NCBI GenBank assembly: GCA_964551175.1
Contig: CAZKBZ010000001.1
Coordinates: 62,001-126,000 of the forward strand
Direction of reading: 5' to 3'
Source: Desulfobulbus_C sp964551175
GTDB lineage: Bacteria; Desulfobacterota; Desulfobulbia; Desulfobulbales; Desulfobulbaceae
DNA: 64,000 nucleotides
The translations under genes were made by a program, and so were the position numbers. The notes under the pieces were generated by a model that worked only from the letters and a program-made list of their open reading frames with translations, had not been told where the DNA came from and made no database searches. This document shows positions 53,315-63,889 of the stretch, in pieces; position 1 is the stretch's first letter, and the number at the start of each line of letters is the position of its first letter.

Positions 53315-54652
53315 ATGAATCTTCTTATTTATGGAGCTACTGAACTGGGTTACATGGTTGCCACCAGATTGTACCAGGAACACAGTATCAGCCTCGTTGA
53401 TGACCTGGAGAGATTACCGGACAGGTTTAACAATCTTGATATCAGTTTTATCTCCGGCAGTGGTGCGGATGTGGATGCACTGGAGCAGGCCGATGTCAAC
53501 AAATGTGAACTGTTCATTGCCTGTTCCAACCTTGATGAAGCCAATATTGTCGCCTGCTGGACCGTAAAAAAGATAGTGAACATCGAGACAATCTGTTTTG
53601 TCCGCACCATGGAACTTTATCGTAATCTCGTCTCACCCCAGCAGAATCGCTACCAGACCCAATACGATATTGATACGGTTATCTGGCCGGAACAGCTCCT
53701 TACCCAGGATATTTTCCGCATTATTTCAGTGCCCGACGCAGTTGATGTTGAATATTTTGCCGGAGGCCGGGCTAAACTGTTTGAATACCGGATCAAGGAG
53801 GATTCCATCCTGCGTGATACCCGGGTGATGGACTGTTCTTTTCCGGAAGATGTTCTCATCGTTGGTATTACCCGTGATAATAACCTTTTTATCCCGAACG
53901 GATCAACCGTGATCCAGGTGGACGACAAGGTCATTTTCATGGGTACCGGCCATGCGTTGGATAATCTGGCTGCATCAATCTTCCAGTCAAGCAACCGGAT
54001 AAAAACAGCTGCCCTGATCGGTGGGGGAAGTGTCGGTTTTATGCTGGCCCGGCAGCTTGAAATAGCCGGGATTCGAGTAAAGCTTATCGAGCATGACAAG
54101 GAACGTTGTGTTTTTCTTGCTGATAATCTGCATAAAAGTCTTGTCCTGCATGGTGATGGCACGGACCTGGAGCTTCTTGAAGAGGAGTCCATTGGCGAGG
54201 CCGATGTTACCGTCTGCATCACCAATAATGATGAAAAGAATCTGCTCTGCTCTCTGCTGGTCAAACAATTAGGTTCTGATGTGCGGGTCATTACCAGGGT
54301 CAGCAATGCCCGGACAGGTCATCTCTTTGAGCGGGTCGGTATTGATGTTGCCGTTTCTCCCAGGGAATCAGCCCTTACAGAGCTTCTTAACCGGATACAG
54401 GCGAGAAATGTGGATATTCTTGCCCTTGTGGAAGGGGGCCAGGGAGAGGTTCTACGATTGATTTTGCCGGATGATTTTCCGGACACCAGGGTGAGCGATC
54501 TGAAATTTCAGGCTAAAGCAATCATAGGTGTGATCAGGCGGGGCAGGCGTCTTATTATCCCCAGCGGCAAAACCGTGATTAAGGCCGGTGACCAGCTGAA
54601 AATTTTTACAATGGCGGAAGATGCCGAGACCGTTAAGGCCATGTTTGCCTGA
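53315..54652 (+). CDS. trkA: Trk potassium uptake regulatory subunit TrkA
   Basis: A 445-residue cytosolic protein with two RCK units: Rossmann NAD-binding domains starting MNLLIYGATELGYMVA and AALIGGGSVGFMLARQLE, each followed by a TrkA-C domain (about 145-220 and 360-445). The first glycine motif is degenerate (GATELG). It gates the TrkH channel in response to nucleotide. Stop and trkH start overlap by one base. Confidence 0.95.
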   Translation: MNLLIYGATELGYMVATRLYQEHSISLVDDLERLPDRFNNLDISFISGSGADVDALEQADVNKCELFIACSNLDEANIVACWTVKKIVNIETICFVRTMELYRNLVSPQQNRYQTQYDIDTVIWPEQLLTQDIFRIISVPDAVDVEYFAGGRAKLFEYRIKEDSILRDTRVMDCSFPEDVLIVGITRDNNLFIPNGSTVIQVDDKVIFMGTGHALDNLAASIFQSSNRIKTAALIGGGSVGFMLARQLEIAGIRVKLIEHDKERCVFLADNLHKSLVLHGDGTDLELLEEESIGEADVTVCITNNDEKNLLCSLLVKQLGSDVRVITRVSNARTGHLFERVGIDVAVSPRESALTELLNRIQARNVDILALVEGGQGEVLRLILPDDFPDTRVSDLKFQAKAIIGVIRRGRRLIIPSGKTVIKAGDQLKIFTMAEDAETVKAMFA

Positions 54653-56121
54653 TGAAGCTGAGTAATATCCTCAACGCACTGGGAATCATTCTGATCGCCT
54701 TTGGAGTTATCATGCTGACTCCCATTGCTGTTGCCGTCATGGAGCAGGAGTATTCCTCAATCATTCCCTTTGTAACAGCTTCTGTTACTTCCATGGCCCT
54801 GGGATTTCTTTTCAGGAATTATGGAGGGTTTTCCCGTAACTTCGATGATCTTAAGCGTAACGAGGGACTATTGATTGTCTCCCTTGCCTGGATTGTTACT
54901 GCTGCCATGGGGGCAATACCGTATCTGTTTTACGGCCTGCATCCTCTGGATGCCTATTTTGAGTCAGTGTCCGGTATCACAACAACCGGTGCCACCATCC
55001 TGACGGATTTTTCTCTCTATCCAAAAGATTTCTTTTTCTGGCGTAGTCTCACCCAGTGGCTGGGCGGGATGGGGATTATTGTCTTATTCGTGGCCATCCT
55101 GCCGCAGTTTGCCGTTGCCGGACGGCAGATGTTTTTTGCAGAAGCACCGGGCCCCACGGAAGAAAAAGTTACCCCGCGCATTGCCCACACGGCCAAGGCG
55201 CTCTGGCTTGTTTATGTACTGTTGACCCTGGTGGAGATAGCTCTGCTTGCTGCTGCTGGAATGGATTTTTTTGATGCTGTCTGCAATGCACTGTCAACCA
55301 TGGCTGCCGGCGGATTTTCTCCCCATCCGGGATCCATTATGGGGTATGAAAATTCCAGGGTTGTCTGGATCATCATCTGCTTCATGTTTCTGGCAGGCAG
55401 CAACTTCGCACTCCAGTACCGGGTTCTTATCCAGGGCAAACCGTTGGCCCTGCTGCAGAGTGAAGAGTTTCGCTTCTACAGCACCATAATTGTGCTCACT
55501 TCCGGTTGTCTTTATCTGGTGTTGCGGGCGGCAACAGGATCAGCCGGACAGCTGGACACCATTCGTGACAGCCTTTTTCAGGTAATCTCCATCATCACCA
55601 CGGCCGGTTTTTCCTCTGCAGATTTTGCTCTCTGGAGTGTTGCTGCCCAGACAATGTTGTTTACAGTCATGCTGGTTGGGGGCTGTGCCGGTTCTGCCGG
55701 CGGAGGTGTAAAGGTGGTACGGGTGCTGTTTGGTTTCAAGTACCTTAAACGTGAAATAACCCAGATTATTCACCCGCAGGCAATTCTGCCCATTAAAATC
55801 GACCAGAAAACCGTGCCCGATGATATTCGGCAGCAGATTGTCGGCTTTCTCCTCTTTTATCTTGTTCTGATGACCTGTTCCGCTCTTGCCGTGACCATCA
55901 TTGAGGGTGATCCTGCAGTCGGCCTGGTGGGGACGGCTGCAACCATCGGCAATATCGGTCCTGGATTTGGTAAAATCGGGCCCATGGGAAGTTTTGGTGG
56001 ATTGGCTGTGTCAACCAAGATTATCTTTATCGTCAATATGGTGGTCGGCCGCCTGGAACTGATTCCTTTCCTTGCAATGCTGCACCCGGATTTCTGGAAT
56101 TTCAAGAGAAATGTTCTTTGA
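54652..56121 (+). CDS. trkH: Trk potassium transporter membrane subunit TrkH
   Basis: A 489-residue membrane protein with the four membrane-pore-membrane repeats of Trk/Ktr channels; selectivity-filter glycines are visible in SGITTTGATIL, STMAAGGFSP, ITTAGFSS and TIGNIGPGFG. It mediates potassium uptake with TrkA encoded directly upstream. Confidence 0.96.
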   Translation: MKLSNILNALGIILIAFGVIMLTPIAVAVMEQEYSSIIPFVTASVTSMALGFLFRNYGGFSRNFDDLKRNEGLLIVSLAWIVTAAMGAIPYLFYGLHPLDAYFESVSGITTTGATILTDFSLYPKDFFFWRSLTQWLGGMGIIVLFVAILPQFAVAGRQMFFAEAPGPTEEKVTPRIAHTAKALWLVYVLLTLVEIALLAAAGMDFFDAVCNALSTMAAGGFSPHPGSIMGYENSRVVWIIICFMFLAGSNFALQYRVLIQGKPLALLQSEEFRFYSTIIVLTSGCLYLVLRAATGSAGQLDTIRDSLFQVISIITTAGFSSADFALWSVAAQTMLFTVMLVGGCAGSAGGGVKVVRVLFGFKYLKREITQIIHPQAILPIKIDQKTVPDDIRQQIVGFLLFYLVLMTCSALAVTIIEGDPAVGLVGTAATIGNIGPGFGKIGPMGSFGGLAVSTKIIFIVNMVVGRLELIPFLAMLHPDFWNFKRNVL

Positions 56122-56325
56122 TTACTGAGTAGAATGGTTTTCTGGAGTTTTCTGGAGCAGAGGCAAAACAATCAGCAAATCTGCTCCGGTGTGTATTGTA
56201 TTGATTAGTGGTCAAAGGTGTCATAGAGTAGGGTTTTCAAGAGAGGTATATACCGGGTTTTCTTTCTGCCTAAGCAAACTGTCACCTCTTTGTTTATTCC
56301 CCATATCATGAAATAAAGGTCTGTT

Positions 56326-58320
56326 ATGCAAAATAATAAGGGAACAACTGTTCATTCTCAAAACAATCTTAATAAGGATAACTCACAGCCGGAGATGATG
56401 AGGACTTATCTCGGCAGCCTGATGGATGAACCCAATCGCAGGAAACTGATGGATTGCAGCCGGGAAGTGATGGAACCGATTTACAACGGGTCGACCCGCA
56501 TGAGACCGGATTCAATTTTCATCAATACAGGTTCAGTTGAAGATATGGCTTATATCCGCGGTAAGGCCCTGGAGCTCGCTGAAGAACTTCAGCTGGCCAT
56601 CAAAAACCATACCTGTCATTTTGACGGTCCCGGTGACCAGGGGAGGGATACGGCTAATACGAAGTATCTGGCATACGCTGATACGGAAATCAGCTCGTTG
56701 CAGAAGAAGCTGGAGCTCTCCGTGGGACGGGAGGAAGTTCTTACCATCATGGATGGTATCATGAGGTCCAAAGAGATGATTGTTTCATTCATCTCCCGCG
56801 GGCCTGTCGGCAGTTCTGTTGCTGATCCGACATTGCAGATGACAGACTCTTACTATGTTATTCACAGTGAGTTTCTGCTGTACAGAATGATGGATCCTGA
56901 AACTTTTTCCAGGGAAGTCGCTGATAAGGGCTACATGTTCATCAACTTTCACAGTTCTGGTGCGCTTACCGATACGAATGTGTCGGCAAATCTTGACCAG
57001 AGGCGCATTTATATGGATGTGGAGAATTTTTGTTCATACAGTTGCAACAACCAGTATGCCGGCAACTCCATTGCTCCGAAAAAGATCAATCACCGCTTCG
57101 CCAACATGAACGATATCCGCAATTATTTCGGGCGGCGACTTGATGAGCATATGTTTGTAACCGGCTTTGCAATGGAGGACGATGTGGTCTATTTTGCCGG
57201 GGCCTATCCGTCCGGCTGCGGAAAAACAGGTACGGCCATGACCGGAACGCACCTTGTGGGTGATGATCTGGCCAAAATTTTCATTGATTCTGCAAGTGGT
57301 GAGGTGCGGGCGGTGAACCCGGAACGGGGCATGTTTGGAATCATAGAGGGAGTGAACCGGGAAGATGATCCGGAGACCATGCAGGTTCTGACTGAAGAGG
57401 GTAATGAGGTCATCTTTTCAAATCTGCTGTTGAGCAACGGTAAACCATACTGGAATGACATGGGAGAGCCTCTGCCGGAAAAAGGACGTAACTTCGAGGG
57501 AGAGTGGACAGCAGAATCCGGCAAGCCGGCCTCACATAAAAATGCCCGTTTCACCATCCTGCTGGATGCTCTGGAAAATTACGATTCTGCTGTTGAAAAG
57601 CCGGAAGGTGTGAAGTTGAGTGGACTGCTCTACGGCGGCCGGGATTACACAACCATGCCCACCATTGTCATGGCCCATGACTGGCTGGGCAGTGTTGTCC
57701 ATGGTGCCATCATACGCTCGGCTACAACTGCCACCGAGATCGGTGCAGACGGCAGTGAAAAAAGATCTCCATTTGCCAATGAGGCTTTTTTTCCCGGCCC
57801 ACTGGCCCAGTATATCAAACATTATATTGCCTTTGGTGAAAACCCGGATATCGCACCGGAAAACCTTCCGTCCGGGTTCCAGGTCAACTACTGGCTGCAC
57901 AAGAGCGGCCGTGGTATTCTTGCTCCGGGAGAAGCTGACGGCCTTATTGGAGAAAAGCGTGATACCAAGGTGTGGATGCGGATCATGGCCCTGATGCACC
58001 AGGGAAAGGTCGAAACAATCTGGACACCGATCGGTCGTATTCCCGGCTACCGGGATTTGAAAATGCTGTTCAGGGAGGTCATTGAAAAAGAATACAAAAA
58101 AGAGATCTATACCTTGCAGTTTTCGCTGTATATAGACAATCTGCTCAAACGAATTGAAATGTCCATTGCCGAGTTTTCTCAAGAAGAAGGCATGCCTGAT
58201 GCTTTTTTCAAGGTCCTGAATACCTGGAAGCAGGACCTGGTTGTCTTGAGGGAAACTGTTGGCCCGATTGTGACGCCGGACCAGATGATTGAATATGCAG
58301 CTGCCGGCCGGTCCCGTTGA
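56326..58320 (+). CDS. Phosphoenolpyruvate carboxykinase, GTP type (divergent)
   Basis: A 664-residue member of the GTP-PEPCK family. The phosphate-binding loop is AYPSGCGKTGTAM (residues about 293-305), where most GTP enzymes read FPSACGKTN. Other landmarks are DTANTKYLA, HSEFLLYRMM and the C-terminal GRIPGYRDL segment. It converts oxaloacetate and a nucleotide to PEP and CO2 or the reverse. The altered loop leaves nucleotide preference open. A 200-base gap isolates it from trkH. Confidence 0.86.
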   Translation: MQNNKGTTVHSQNNLNKDNSQPEMMRTYLGSLMDEPNRRKLMDCSREVMEPIYNGSTRMRPDSIFINTGSVEDMAYIRGKALELAEELQLAIKNHTCHFDGPGDQGRDTANTKYLAYADTEISSLQKKLELSVGREEVLTIMDGIMRSKEMIVSFISRGPVGSSVADPTLQMTDSYYVIHSEFLLYRMMDPETFSREVADKGYMFINFHSSGALTDTNVSANLDQRRIYMDVENFCSYSCNNQYAGNSIAPKKINHRFANMNDIRNYFGRRLDEHMFVTGFAMEDDVVYFAGAYPSGCGKTGTAMTGTHLVGDDLAKIFIDSASGEVRAVNPERGMFGIIEGVNREDDPETMQVLTEEGNEVIFSNLLLSNGKPYWNDMGEPLPEKGRNFEGEWTAESGKPASHKNARFTILLDALENYDSAVEKPEGVKLSGLLYGGRDYTTMPTIVMAHDWLGSVVHGAIIRSATTATEIGADGSEKRSPFANEAFFPGPLAQYIKHYIAFGENPDIAPENLPSGFQVNYWLHKSGRGILAPGEADGLIGEKRDTKVWMRIMALMHQGKVETIWTPIGRIPGYRDLKMLFREVIEKEYKKEIYTLQFSLYIDNLLKRIEMSIAEFSQEEGMPDAFFKVLNTWKQDLVVLRETVGPIVTPDQMIEYAAAGRSR

Positions 58321-58337
58321 GAGGAAAGTAGCCGGTA

Positions 58338-59264
58338 TTATCCTACCAGCCAGATAGCCATATTCTGGGCCTGTTTCATTGTTCTGTCTGAGACTCCTCC
58401 CAGCAGGCCTTTGTCGACCTGTCGGCCTCTGCGTCCGATGACGATTGTACCGCAGCCGTGTTTCTTTGCCTGCCGCAACAGGTCGTGACTGGCCTCCAGA
58501 TCCCTGTGAGGCGGGATCTCTGATATCTGTTTTTCATCTACACCATTGTCTACCAGTATCCTGGCATGGGCCCGGTAGAGGTGATTTTCCAGATCCAGGT
58601 GCTCGTTGCACCAATCTTCTCCCCACTGCTCATGAAACTGGTGAGGTTCCGCCGGCTGCGTGGAACCGAAAACAGAGCTGGAATGGTAGAGAAAGATCTG
58701 CATTTTCGGATTGTGCTGCATGATAAACGCGAGATGATCTGCCGCCAGGAGGGATTCCGGAGTTGCATGCACAGACAGCAGGAAACGGGTGGAGGTCACT
58801 TCACCGTCAATTATCCAGAGCGGTACTTCATGACATTTCGTGATCAGGTCTGCTGAAACACTGCCCATGAACATCTCACCGACCCTGCCGACTCCCCGTC
58901 TACCGATAAGCAGACCGTCATAGATGCCCTGGTTGGCATGATGGTGAATAGAGGTCGCAATGGATGAGGTATACGATTCAACAGTGAACTCGACCTGCTC
59001 TTCAGTAAATCCGTTTCGCAGGAGTCGGTCGCGGGCATCTTCCAGATATCGCCTGGCTTTTGCCTTGCGGAGTTCGACTGCAGGCGTGTCGCCACGCAGG
59101 GGATCAACATCCAGCATCCAGTTCTGATCAGTGCTGCCTGCGGACACCACACTGAGCAGCTGCAGACTGAAATCCGGGTCGTTTTTGAACAGACGGATCA
59201 GGTAGTCAACACTGTTTGAGCTGTACACTGAACCATCAATTGCAACCAGAACCTTTTTTTTCAT
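58338..59264 (-). CDS. Tandem universal stress protein (UspA-type)
   Basis: A 308-residue protein with two Usp domains. The first starts KKKVLVAIDGS and carries GLLIGRRGVGRVGEMFMGS; the second ends CGTIVIGRRGRQVDKGLLGGVS, each with a G-rich ATP-binding loop. I choose the start at 59264 because the longer frame adds 16 residues that do not belong to the fold. It converges with the PEPCK gene with only 17 bases between. Confidence 0.9.
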   Translation of the reverse strand: MKKKVLVAIDGSVYSSNSVDYLIRLFKNDPDFSLQLLSVVSAGSTDQNWMLDVDPLRGDTPAVELRKAKARRYLEDARDRLLRNGFTEEQVEFTVESYTSSIATSIHHHANQGIYDGLLIGRRGVGRVGEMFMGSVSADLITKCHEVPLWIIDGEVTSTRFLLSVHATPESLLAADHLAFIMQHNPKMQIFLYHSSSVFGSTQPAEPHQFHEQWGEDWCNEHLDLENHLYRAHARILVDNGVDEKQISEIPPHRDLEASHDLLRQAKKHGCGTIVIGRRGRQVDKGLLGGVSDRTMKQAQNMAIWLVG

Positions 59265-59443
59265 GGTACATTCCTCAGCAAGGGGGCAGATGAGCCCGTG
59301 TAAACTATTCATGGCACCCTGAAGGGTGAGCGGGGTAACCTGAACAAGCTTTGTTGGCCGGTAGTGAACCGTTAACCTGCATTAATAATACGATATGTTC
59401 TTAAAAAGAGGAAGAAAAAAACAAACCTGATAGTATACCACCA

Positions 59444-60409
59444 TCAGGTCGTCGCCAGATAGTAGAAGAGTGCCACCACGGCAATGGAGATGGTCCGGAA
59501 ACTCTGGCTGAACGCAATCAGCTGCATGGCCAGGCGTGGTTTAAAGATGCCGGCATAGTAAGGGAACTGGTGTCGTACGGCGCGAATGGGAGAGGAGAGG
59601 ACATTACCCACCAGCAGCGCCAGCACCACCTGCTTGTAGTCCATGCTTCCATCCTGGAGCAGGGCGCCGGCTGCTGCCAGTCCTGCTGTAAATTCAGCAG
59701 CTACCTGCAGGGCGATGATGGACAGGGCCTTTGGGGAGAGCCAGGAGAGAAAGGAGAGGTGAGCGGCCATGAAGTTTTCCAGCATGGCAAACATTCCGGC
59801 CCGGGCAAGGAAGAAGAACAGGATATAAATGGGAACCGTGAAGCGGATAATTTTACGGATTCTCAGTTTAAATCGCTTCATGGTCCGTTGCCAGGCCGTT
59901 TTCAGCGTATTGGCTTCAGTGGTTTTCTGCTGCTGTCCGTTGCCGGAATTATTTTCTGCAAGCAGGAAATGACTCAGCACGGTAATGGCCAGGGTGCGCA
60001 GGATTGCGGCACCAAGAGTCAGTCCGATATAAATTACAGCTGCTCCTTTGATCAGGGGAGCGGTAATGAAAAAGGTGGTGGGCAGGTGCAGGAAGTAGGT
60101 GGGCAGGCTGTTGAACAGGTTGGCAAGCACCAGCTCTTTTTTACTGATCTCTTTTTTTTCATAGGCCTCTGCCAGCATGGTATTTGCAGCCACTCCGGAA
60201 AAAAAGGCCATGGAAAAAGACGCTCCGGTAATGGGAGAGAGGTGCCCGAAACGGGTCAGCGGTCTTGCCACTACCGCCATCTTCCTGGTCCAGTTCAGAG
60301 CTTCGATAAATCCGGCAACCAGCAGGCCGATGGATATGAAGATCAGCAGTCGGAGCAGGGGCCAGCCAAGCTGATGCCAGAGCAGAGAAAAGGTGTCTTG
60401 AAAAGCCAT
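59444..60409 (-). CDS. Gate-domain (nucleoside-recognition-like) membrane protein
   Basis: A 321-residue membrane protein with about eight hydrophobic segments and repeated Gate-domain patterns (ITGASFSMAFFSGVAANTMLAEA, split here; later LQVAAEFTAGLAAAGALL and VGNVLSSPIRAVRHQFPYY). Related proteins include spore-maturation SpmA/B and nucleoside-permease gates. Function in this organism is unknown. Its start lies two bases from a scaffold gap. Confidence 0.82.
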   Translation of the reverse strand: MAFQDTFSLLWHQLGWPLLRLLIFISIGLLVAGFIEALNWTRKMAVVARPLTRFGHLSPITGASFSMAFFSGVAANTMLAEAYEKKEISKKELVLANLFNSLPTYFLHLPTTFFITAPLIKGAAVIYIGLTLGAAILRTLAITVLSHFLLAENNSGNGQQQKTTEANTLKTAWQRTMKRFKLRIRKIIRFTVPIYILFFFLARAGMFAMLENFMAAHLSFLSWLSPKALSIIALQVAAEFTAGLAAAGALLQDGSMDYKQVVLALLVGNVLSSPIRAVRHQFPYYAGIFKPRLAMQLIAFSQSFRTISIAVVALFYYLATT

Positions 60410-60410
60410 G

Positions 60411-60510
60411 NNNNNNNNNNNNNNNNNNNNNNNNNNNNNNNNNNNNNNNNNNNNNNNNNNNNNNNNNNNNNNNNNNNNNNNNNNNNNNNNNNNNNNNNNN
60501 NNNNNNNNNN
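60411..60510. other. Assembly gap (100 N)
   Basis: Exactly 100 N. It hides the end of the solute-binding protein gene and any gene between. Confidence 0.99.
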
Positions 60511-61229
60511 TTGAAATATTTCTGTTTTTTTAACTCGGTGATTTTTGTGTTGATCTCCGGCAGCAGGTTGAAATAGGGAGATTTTTTAGAAATGGTCATG
60601 TGGAAATGCTGGATAGAGACCGGTTTATCCAAAAAATCAATCTTATCTTCAGCGTTAAGGAGTTTGGCGTAGATAATTGCCGGAAAGAGGTCGATGATCA
60701 GATAGTCAGCCGTATCTTCAGCAAGCATCTGAAAGGCGCGTTCATAGGGAAGATAGCTGACGTTCAGCTTTGTTTTGATAAAGGTATCAAATTTTTCTCC
60801 AAAACTCTCTCCGGTATGGGCTACACCTTTTTTGCCGACAAGGGAGTCCCAGGAAGCATAGGGAAACTGGTCATCTTTTTTCACCACAATAACCACCGGG
60901 CTTTCAAGGTAAGGGACAGTATAGTCCATATAGCTCCGCCGCTCCTTATTCTCGTAAGCCGATACAATCATATCTACAGCACCGCTTCTGGCCTTGTCCT
61001 GGACTTCCTGCCAGCTGCCTTCAGTCCGTATGACATATGGAACCTTGAGCTCGGTCATGATCTTTGCCGCCACTTCCGGGCCCACGCCCAGGAGTTTACC
61101 TCTTTTCTCCCAGGAAACGGGAGGTCCGTCCGGATTGCCCGAAATGATCATGGGATCTGCCGCCCTGCTCTGAACAGAGGTAACCAGAACTGCAGCCAGA
61201 AGAACTGAGAACAGAGATATATAACGCAT
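60511..61229 (-). CDS. Amino-acid-type periplasmic solute-binding protein (3' end in gap)
   Basis: About 239 residues of a family 3 extracellular solute-binding protein: signal peptide (MRYISLFSVLLAAVLVTSVQS), then GVGPEVAAKIMTEL, AVDMIVSAYENKERRSYMDY and YLIIDLFPAIIYAKLL, the usual two-lobe pattern. I choose the start at 61229; the longer frame upstream lacks a signal. The C-terminus is cut by the gap, probably by only a few residues. It may serve an amino-acid transporter or act as a sensor. Confidence 0.85.
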
Positions 61230-61308
61230 GCTGACTCCTGAAGTTGATTTATACTTTTTGTTTTGTTGATGGCGGTAAGATTCGCTGCCCTGTGAGCAGA
61301 CATCTTTT

Positions 61309-63183
61309 TTAATGCTCAGTCCAGCTAAAAGCAATCACAGATTTGGGCAGCAGGCTGTGACTGTACAGATGCCGGGGATCGTCGACCAGCAGAAAATCAT
61401 ATTGCACGGAAAACCTCCGGAAAAATGTATCGGCAACAGTAGATAGAGGAGATTTTCTCCCTGCCTGGAATGCATCTGCCCTGCCAATGCTTTTCAAAAG
61501 CAGTTCTGCGGGGGTTTCTGCCTCGCGAATGTAAATTCCGCTGTCTGTCTCCAGTCCGGCCAACTCGGCGGCAGCTGTTACAGCGTCTTCCAGGGTACCC
61601 AGCTGGTCAACCAGACCCAGTTCAAGGGCAGTGGCTCCATCCCAGACCCTGCCCTCGGCAATCTGTTCTACCCGGGCAGGATCCATGTTTCGTCCCCTGG
61701 CAACGATATCGACAAATCGATGGTAACCGCGTTCCACTCCCAGTTGCATGGCTCTGCTGAAGTCTTCAGGCAGCGATCTTGTCGGGTCACCGACTCCTGC
61801 CAGCCTGGTGGTCCCGGTTCCATCGTTGAAAACACCTGCCTTAGCCAGAGTTTTGTCAAAAGTGGGCAACGCCCCGAAAATACCTATGGAGCCGGTGAGC
61901 GTGGTGGGAGAGGCAATAATTTTATCGGCATCAGCCGAAATCCAGTAGGCACCGGAGGCCGCCATTGATCCCATGGAGATAACGACGGGTTTGCCCGCCT
62001 GTCGGGTGAGAAGCAGTTCCCGGCGAATCAGTTCCGAGGCAAAAGCGCTGCCCCCACCGCTGTCAACACGCAGGACAAGCGCTTTTATGCGGCTGTCTTT
62101 TCGTGCTCTGCGAATCTGTTTGTTGAGTGAATCAGAACCGATCTGGCCGACTTTTGATTCACCATACACAATATTTCCCTGGGCAACGATGATGCCGACC
62201 CTGCCTTCCTCGTCTGGCGGAGATGTAAACGATGGTGTTATGGTTGTAAGATAGTCGCTGATACTGATCTGTTTGAAACTGGAGCCTTTTTGATTGCTGC
62301 CCACCAGAGTTTCCAGGTATTCTCTTATCTGGTCCCGTGTCTTCAATCCGTCAACCAGCCCGTTGTTCATGGCCATCTGTCCGGTGTCCCCGCCTGCTGC
62401 CCGCATATTGTCCGCCAGCCTGTTGACTGCATTGTTGATTGCCCGGGGCGGGATTTCCCTGTGGTCTGCAATATCATTGCAGTACAGATTCCACAGGTTG
62501 GACAGCCATTTCTGATTTGCCTCTTTGGCTTCAGGCGACATGTTGTTGCGGATAAAAGGTTCCAGTGCGGATTTAAAGGTTCCGACTTTGAATATATGAA
62601 AAGTAACGTCAAGTTTGTCCAGCAGGTCACGCATGTAGAGGCGAAAGACACCAAAACCGGTCAGGTTGACCGCACCCATGGGGTTGAGATAGATTTCATC
62701 GGCCCAGGATGCAAGATAGTACTGTCCCTGGCTCAGGTTATCGCCAAAGGCGATAACAGCCTTGCCGCTGTCCCTGAACTCGTCAATTACCCTGCCGATG
62801 TCCCGTATCTGGTTCAGGCTGGCCTGTTTAAGGTGATCCGGTATAACCAGCAGCAGCTTGATGCGGTCATCGACTGCGGCCGCCCGGATAGTGTCAATAA
62901 TATCCTGGAGCTGCAGTTCCTCGTGCAGCGGTACGCCGGCCATATTGTTTATCACCCGTGTCATGGGATCAAGGGCAGATTTTTTTTCAACGATTTTGCC
63001 CCTGGGTGCAAGAACCAGAGCTGCACCATTCGGTACTTCGGTTTTCGGATGGTAGAGGAGCATAACCAGGATCATGATAATGAAGGAGAGCAGCAGGAGA
63101 CTGCTGACAATGGCGGCACCAATGGTCAGGAATTTCCAGGTCCAGCGAAAGGGCAGGGATATCAGTGAGAAAAAAGTTTTCAA
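61309..63183 (-). CDS. sppA: Signal peptide peptidase SppA, 67-kDa type
   Basis: A 624-residue membrane-anchored protease (anchor about residues 20-44) with tandem SppA domains. The catalytic lysine is Lys204 in VGTFKSALEPF and the serine is Ser410 in GSMAASGAYW, almost the same positions as Lys209/Ser409 in E. coli SppA. It degrades cleaved signal peptides in the membrane. Confidence 0.95.
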   Translation of the reverse strand: MKTFFSLISLPFRWTWKFLTIGAAIVSSLLLLSFIIMILVMLLYHPKTEVPNGAALVLAPRGKIVEKKSALDPMTRVINNMAGVPLHEELQLQDIIDTIRAAAVDDRIKLLLVIPDHLKQASLNQIRDIGRVIDEFRDSGKAVIAFGDNLSQGQYYLASWADEIYLNPMGAVNLTGFGVFRLYMRDLLDKLDVTFHIFKVGTFKSALEPFIRNNMSPEAKEANQKWLSNLWNLYCNDIADHREIPPRAINNAVNRLADNMRAAGGDTGQMAMNNGLVDGLKTRDQIREYLETLVGSNQKGSSFKQISISDYLTTITPSFTSPPDEEGRVGIIVAQGNIVYGESKVGQIGSDSLNKQIRRARKDSRIKALVLRVDSGGGSAFASELIRRELLLTRQAGKPVVISMGSMAASGAYWISADADKIIASPTTLTGSIGIFGALPTFDKTLAKAGVFNDGTGTTRLAGVGDPTRSLPEDFSRAMQLGVERGYHRFVDIVARGRNMDPARVEQIAEGRVWDGATALELGLVDQLGTLEDAVTAAAELAGLETDSGIYIREAETPAELLLKSIGRADAFQAGRKSPLSTVADTFFRRFSVQYDFLLVDDPRHLYSHSLLPKSVIAFSWTEH

Positions 63184-63533
63184 GATAATACTCCGGGGTC
63201 TGAATCGGTCGTTACAGGTACGGATTTTCTACAGGGGGAATAAATAATACCAGTTGCAACAGAATACGAGATTTACCATATTTATTCAAGCCGGAGATGG
63301 CAGAGTAATGAGTACAGAGCCTGTTTTCATGATAATTGCAAGGCAATGGCTCTTTTGAGAGTATGCACCTTGTTTTCTCTTGCCTTGGCAGGTAGTAACA
63401 GGTACATAAGGTTGGACTGAAATTCACTTGACTGATTCAGGTCTGAATCTGTAATCGGGCAGGTGGAATTCGTACCCATGTCCGCCGGCGTTCAGCCTGT
63501 GGATAATTCCGAAAAATCATCAGTGAGGTATGT
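63184..63533. other. Intergenic stretch between divergent genes
   Basis: No convincing gene. It must contain the promoters of sppA (minus) and the lipoprotein gene (plus). I see no clear terminator or repeat. Confidence 0.5.
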
Positions 63534-63887
63534 ATGTTGGGAAGTAGACAATGGATAATATGGGCAATGTATCTGCTTGCCCTGGGTGGTGTGTTTCTGT
63601 TGACGGGTTGCGGCAATACCAAGACCTACGGTGCGGTAAAATTCATCACCATGCCCCAGGGAGCTGAAGTGGTAAACCTGAAGGATGATGCCAACCTGGG
63701 AATGACGCCGATACTGGTTACCTGGGAAGGAAAAGATGCAAAACCGGAATATGTGACCGTGGAGATCACGAAAAAAGGTTATCAGAATGAAATAACGTCG
63801 TTCTGGGTAAACACACGTCATGAAACCCGCGAAGCGGCAGCTGCAGAACCGCAACCCATAACTGTTGAACTGAAAAAGAGGAAGTAA
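63534..63887 (+). CDS. Small lipoprotein with PEGA-like domain
   Basis: A 117-residue protein with lipobox LLTGC (Cys26) and a single small beta domain (VKFITMPQGAEVVNL, GMTPILVTWEGK, VTVEITKKGYQ), which matches the PEGA pattern of surface-layer or envelope proteins. A GAGGT site precedes the ATG. The next gene also encodes a lipoprotein, two bases further on. Confidence 0.8.
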   Translation: MLGSRQWIIWAMYLLALGGVFLLTGCGNTKTYGAVKFITMPQGAEVVNLKDDANLGMTPILVTWEGKDAKPEYVTVEITKKGYQNEITSFWVNTRHETREAAAAEPQPITVELKKRK

Positions 63888-63889
63888 CC

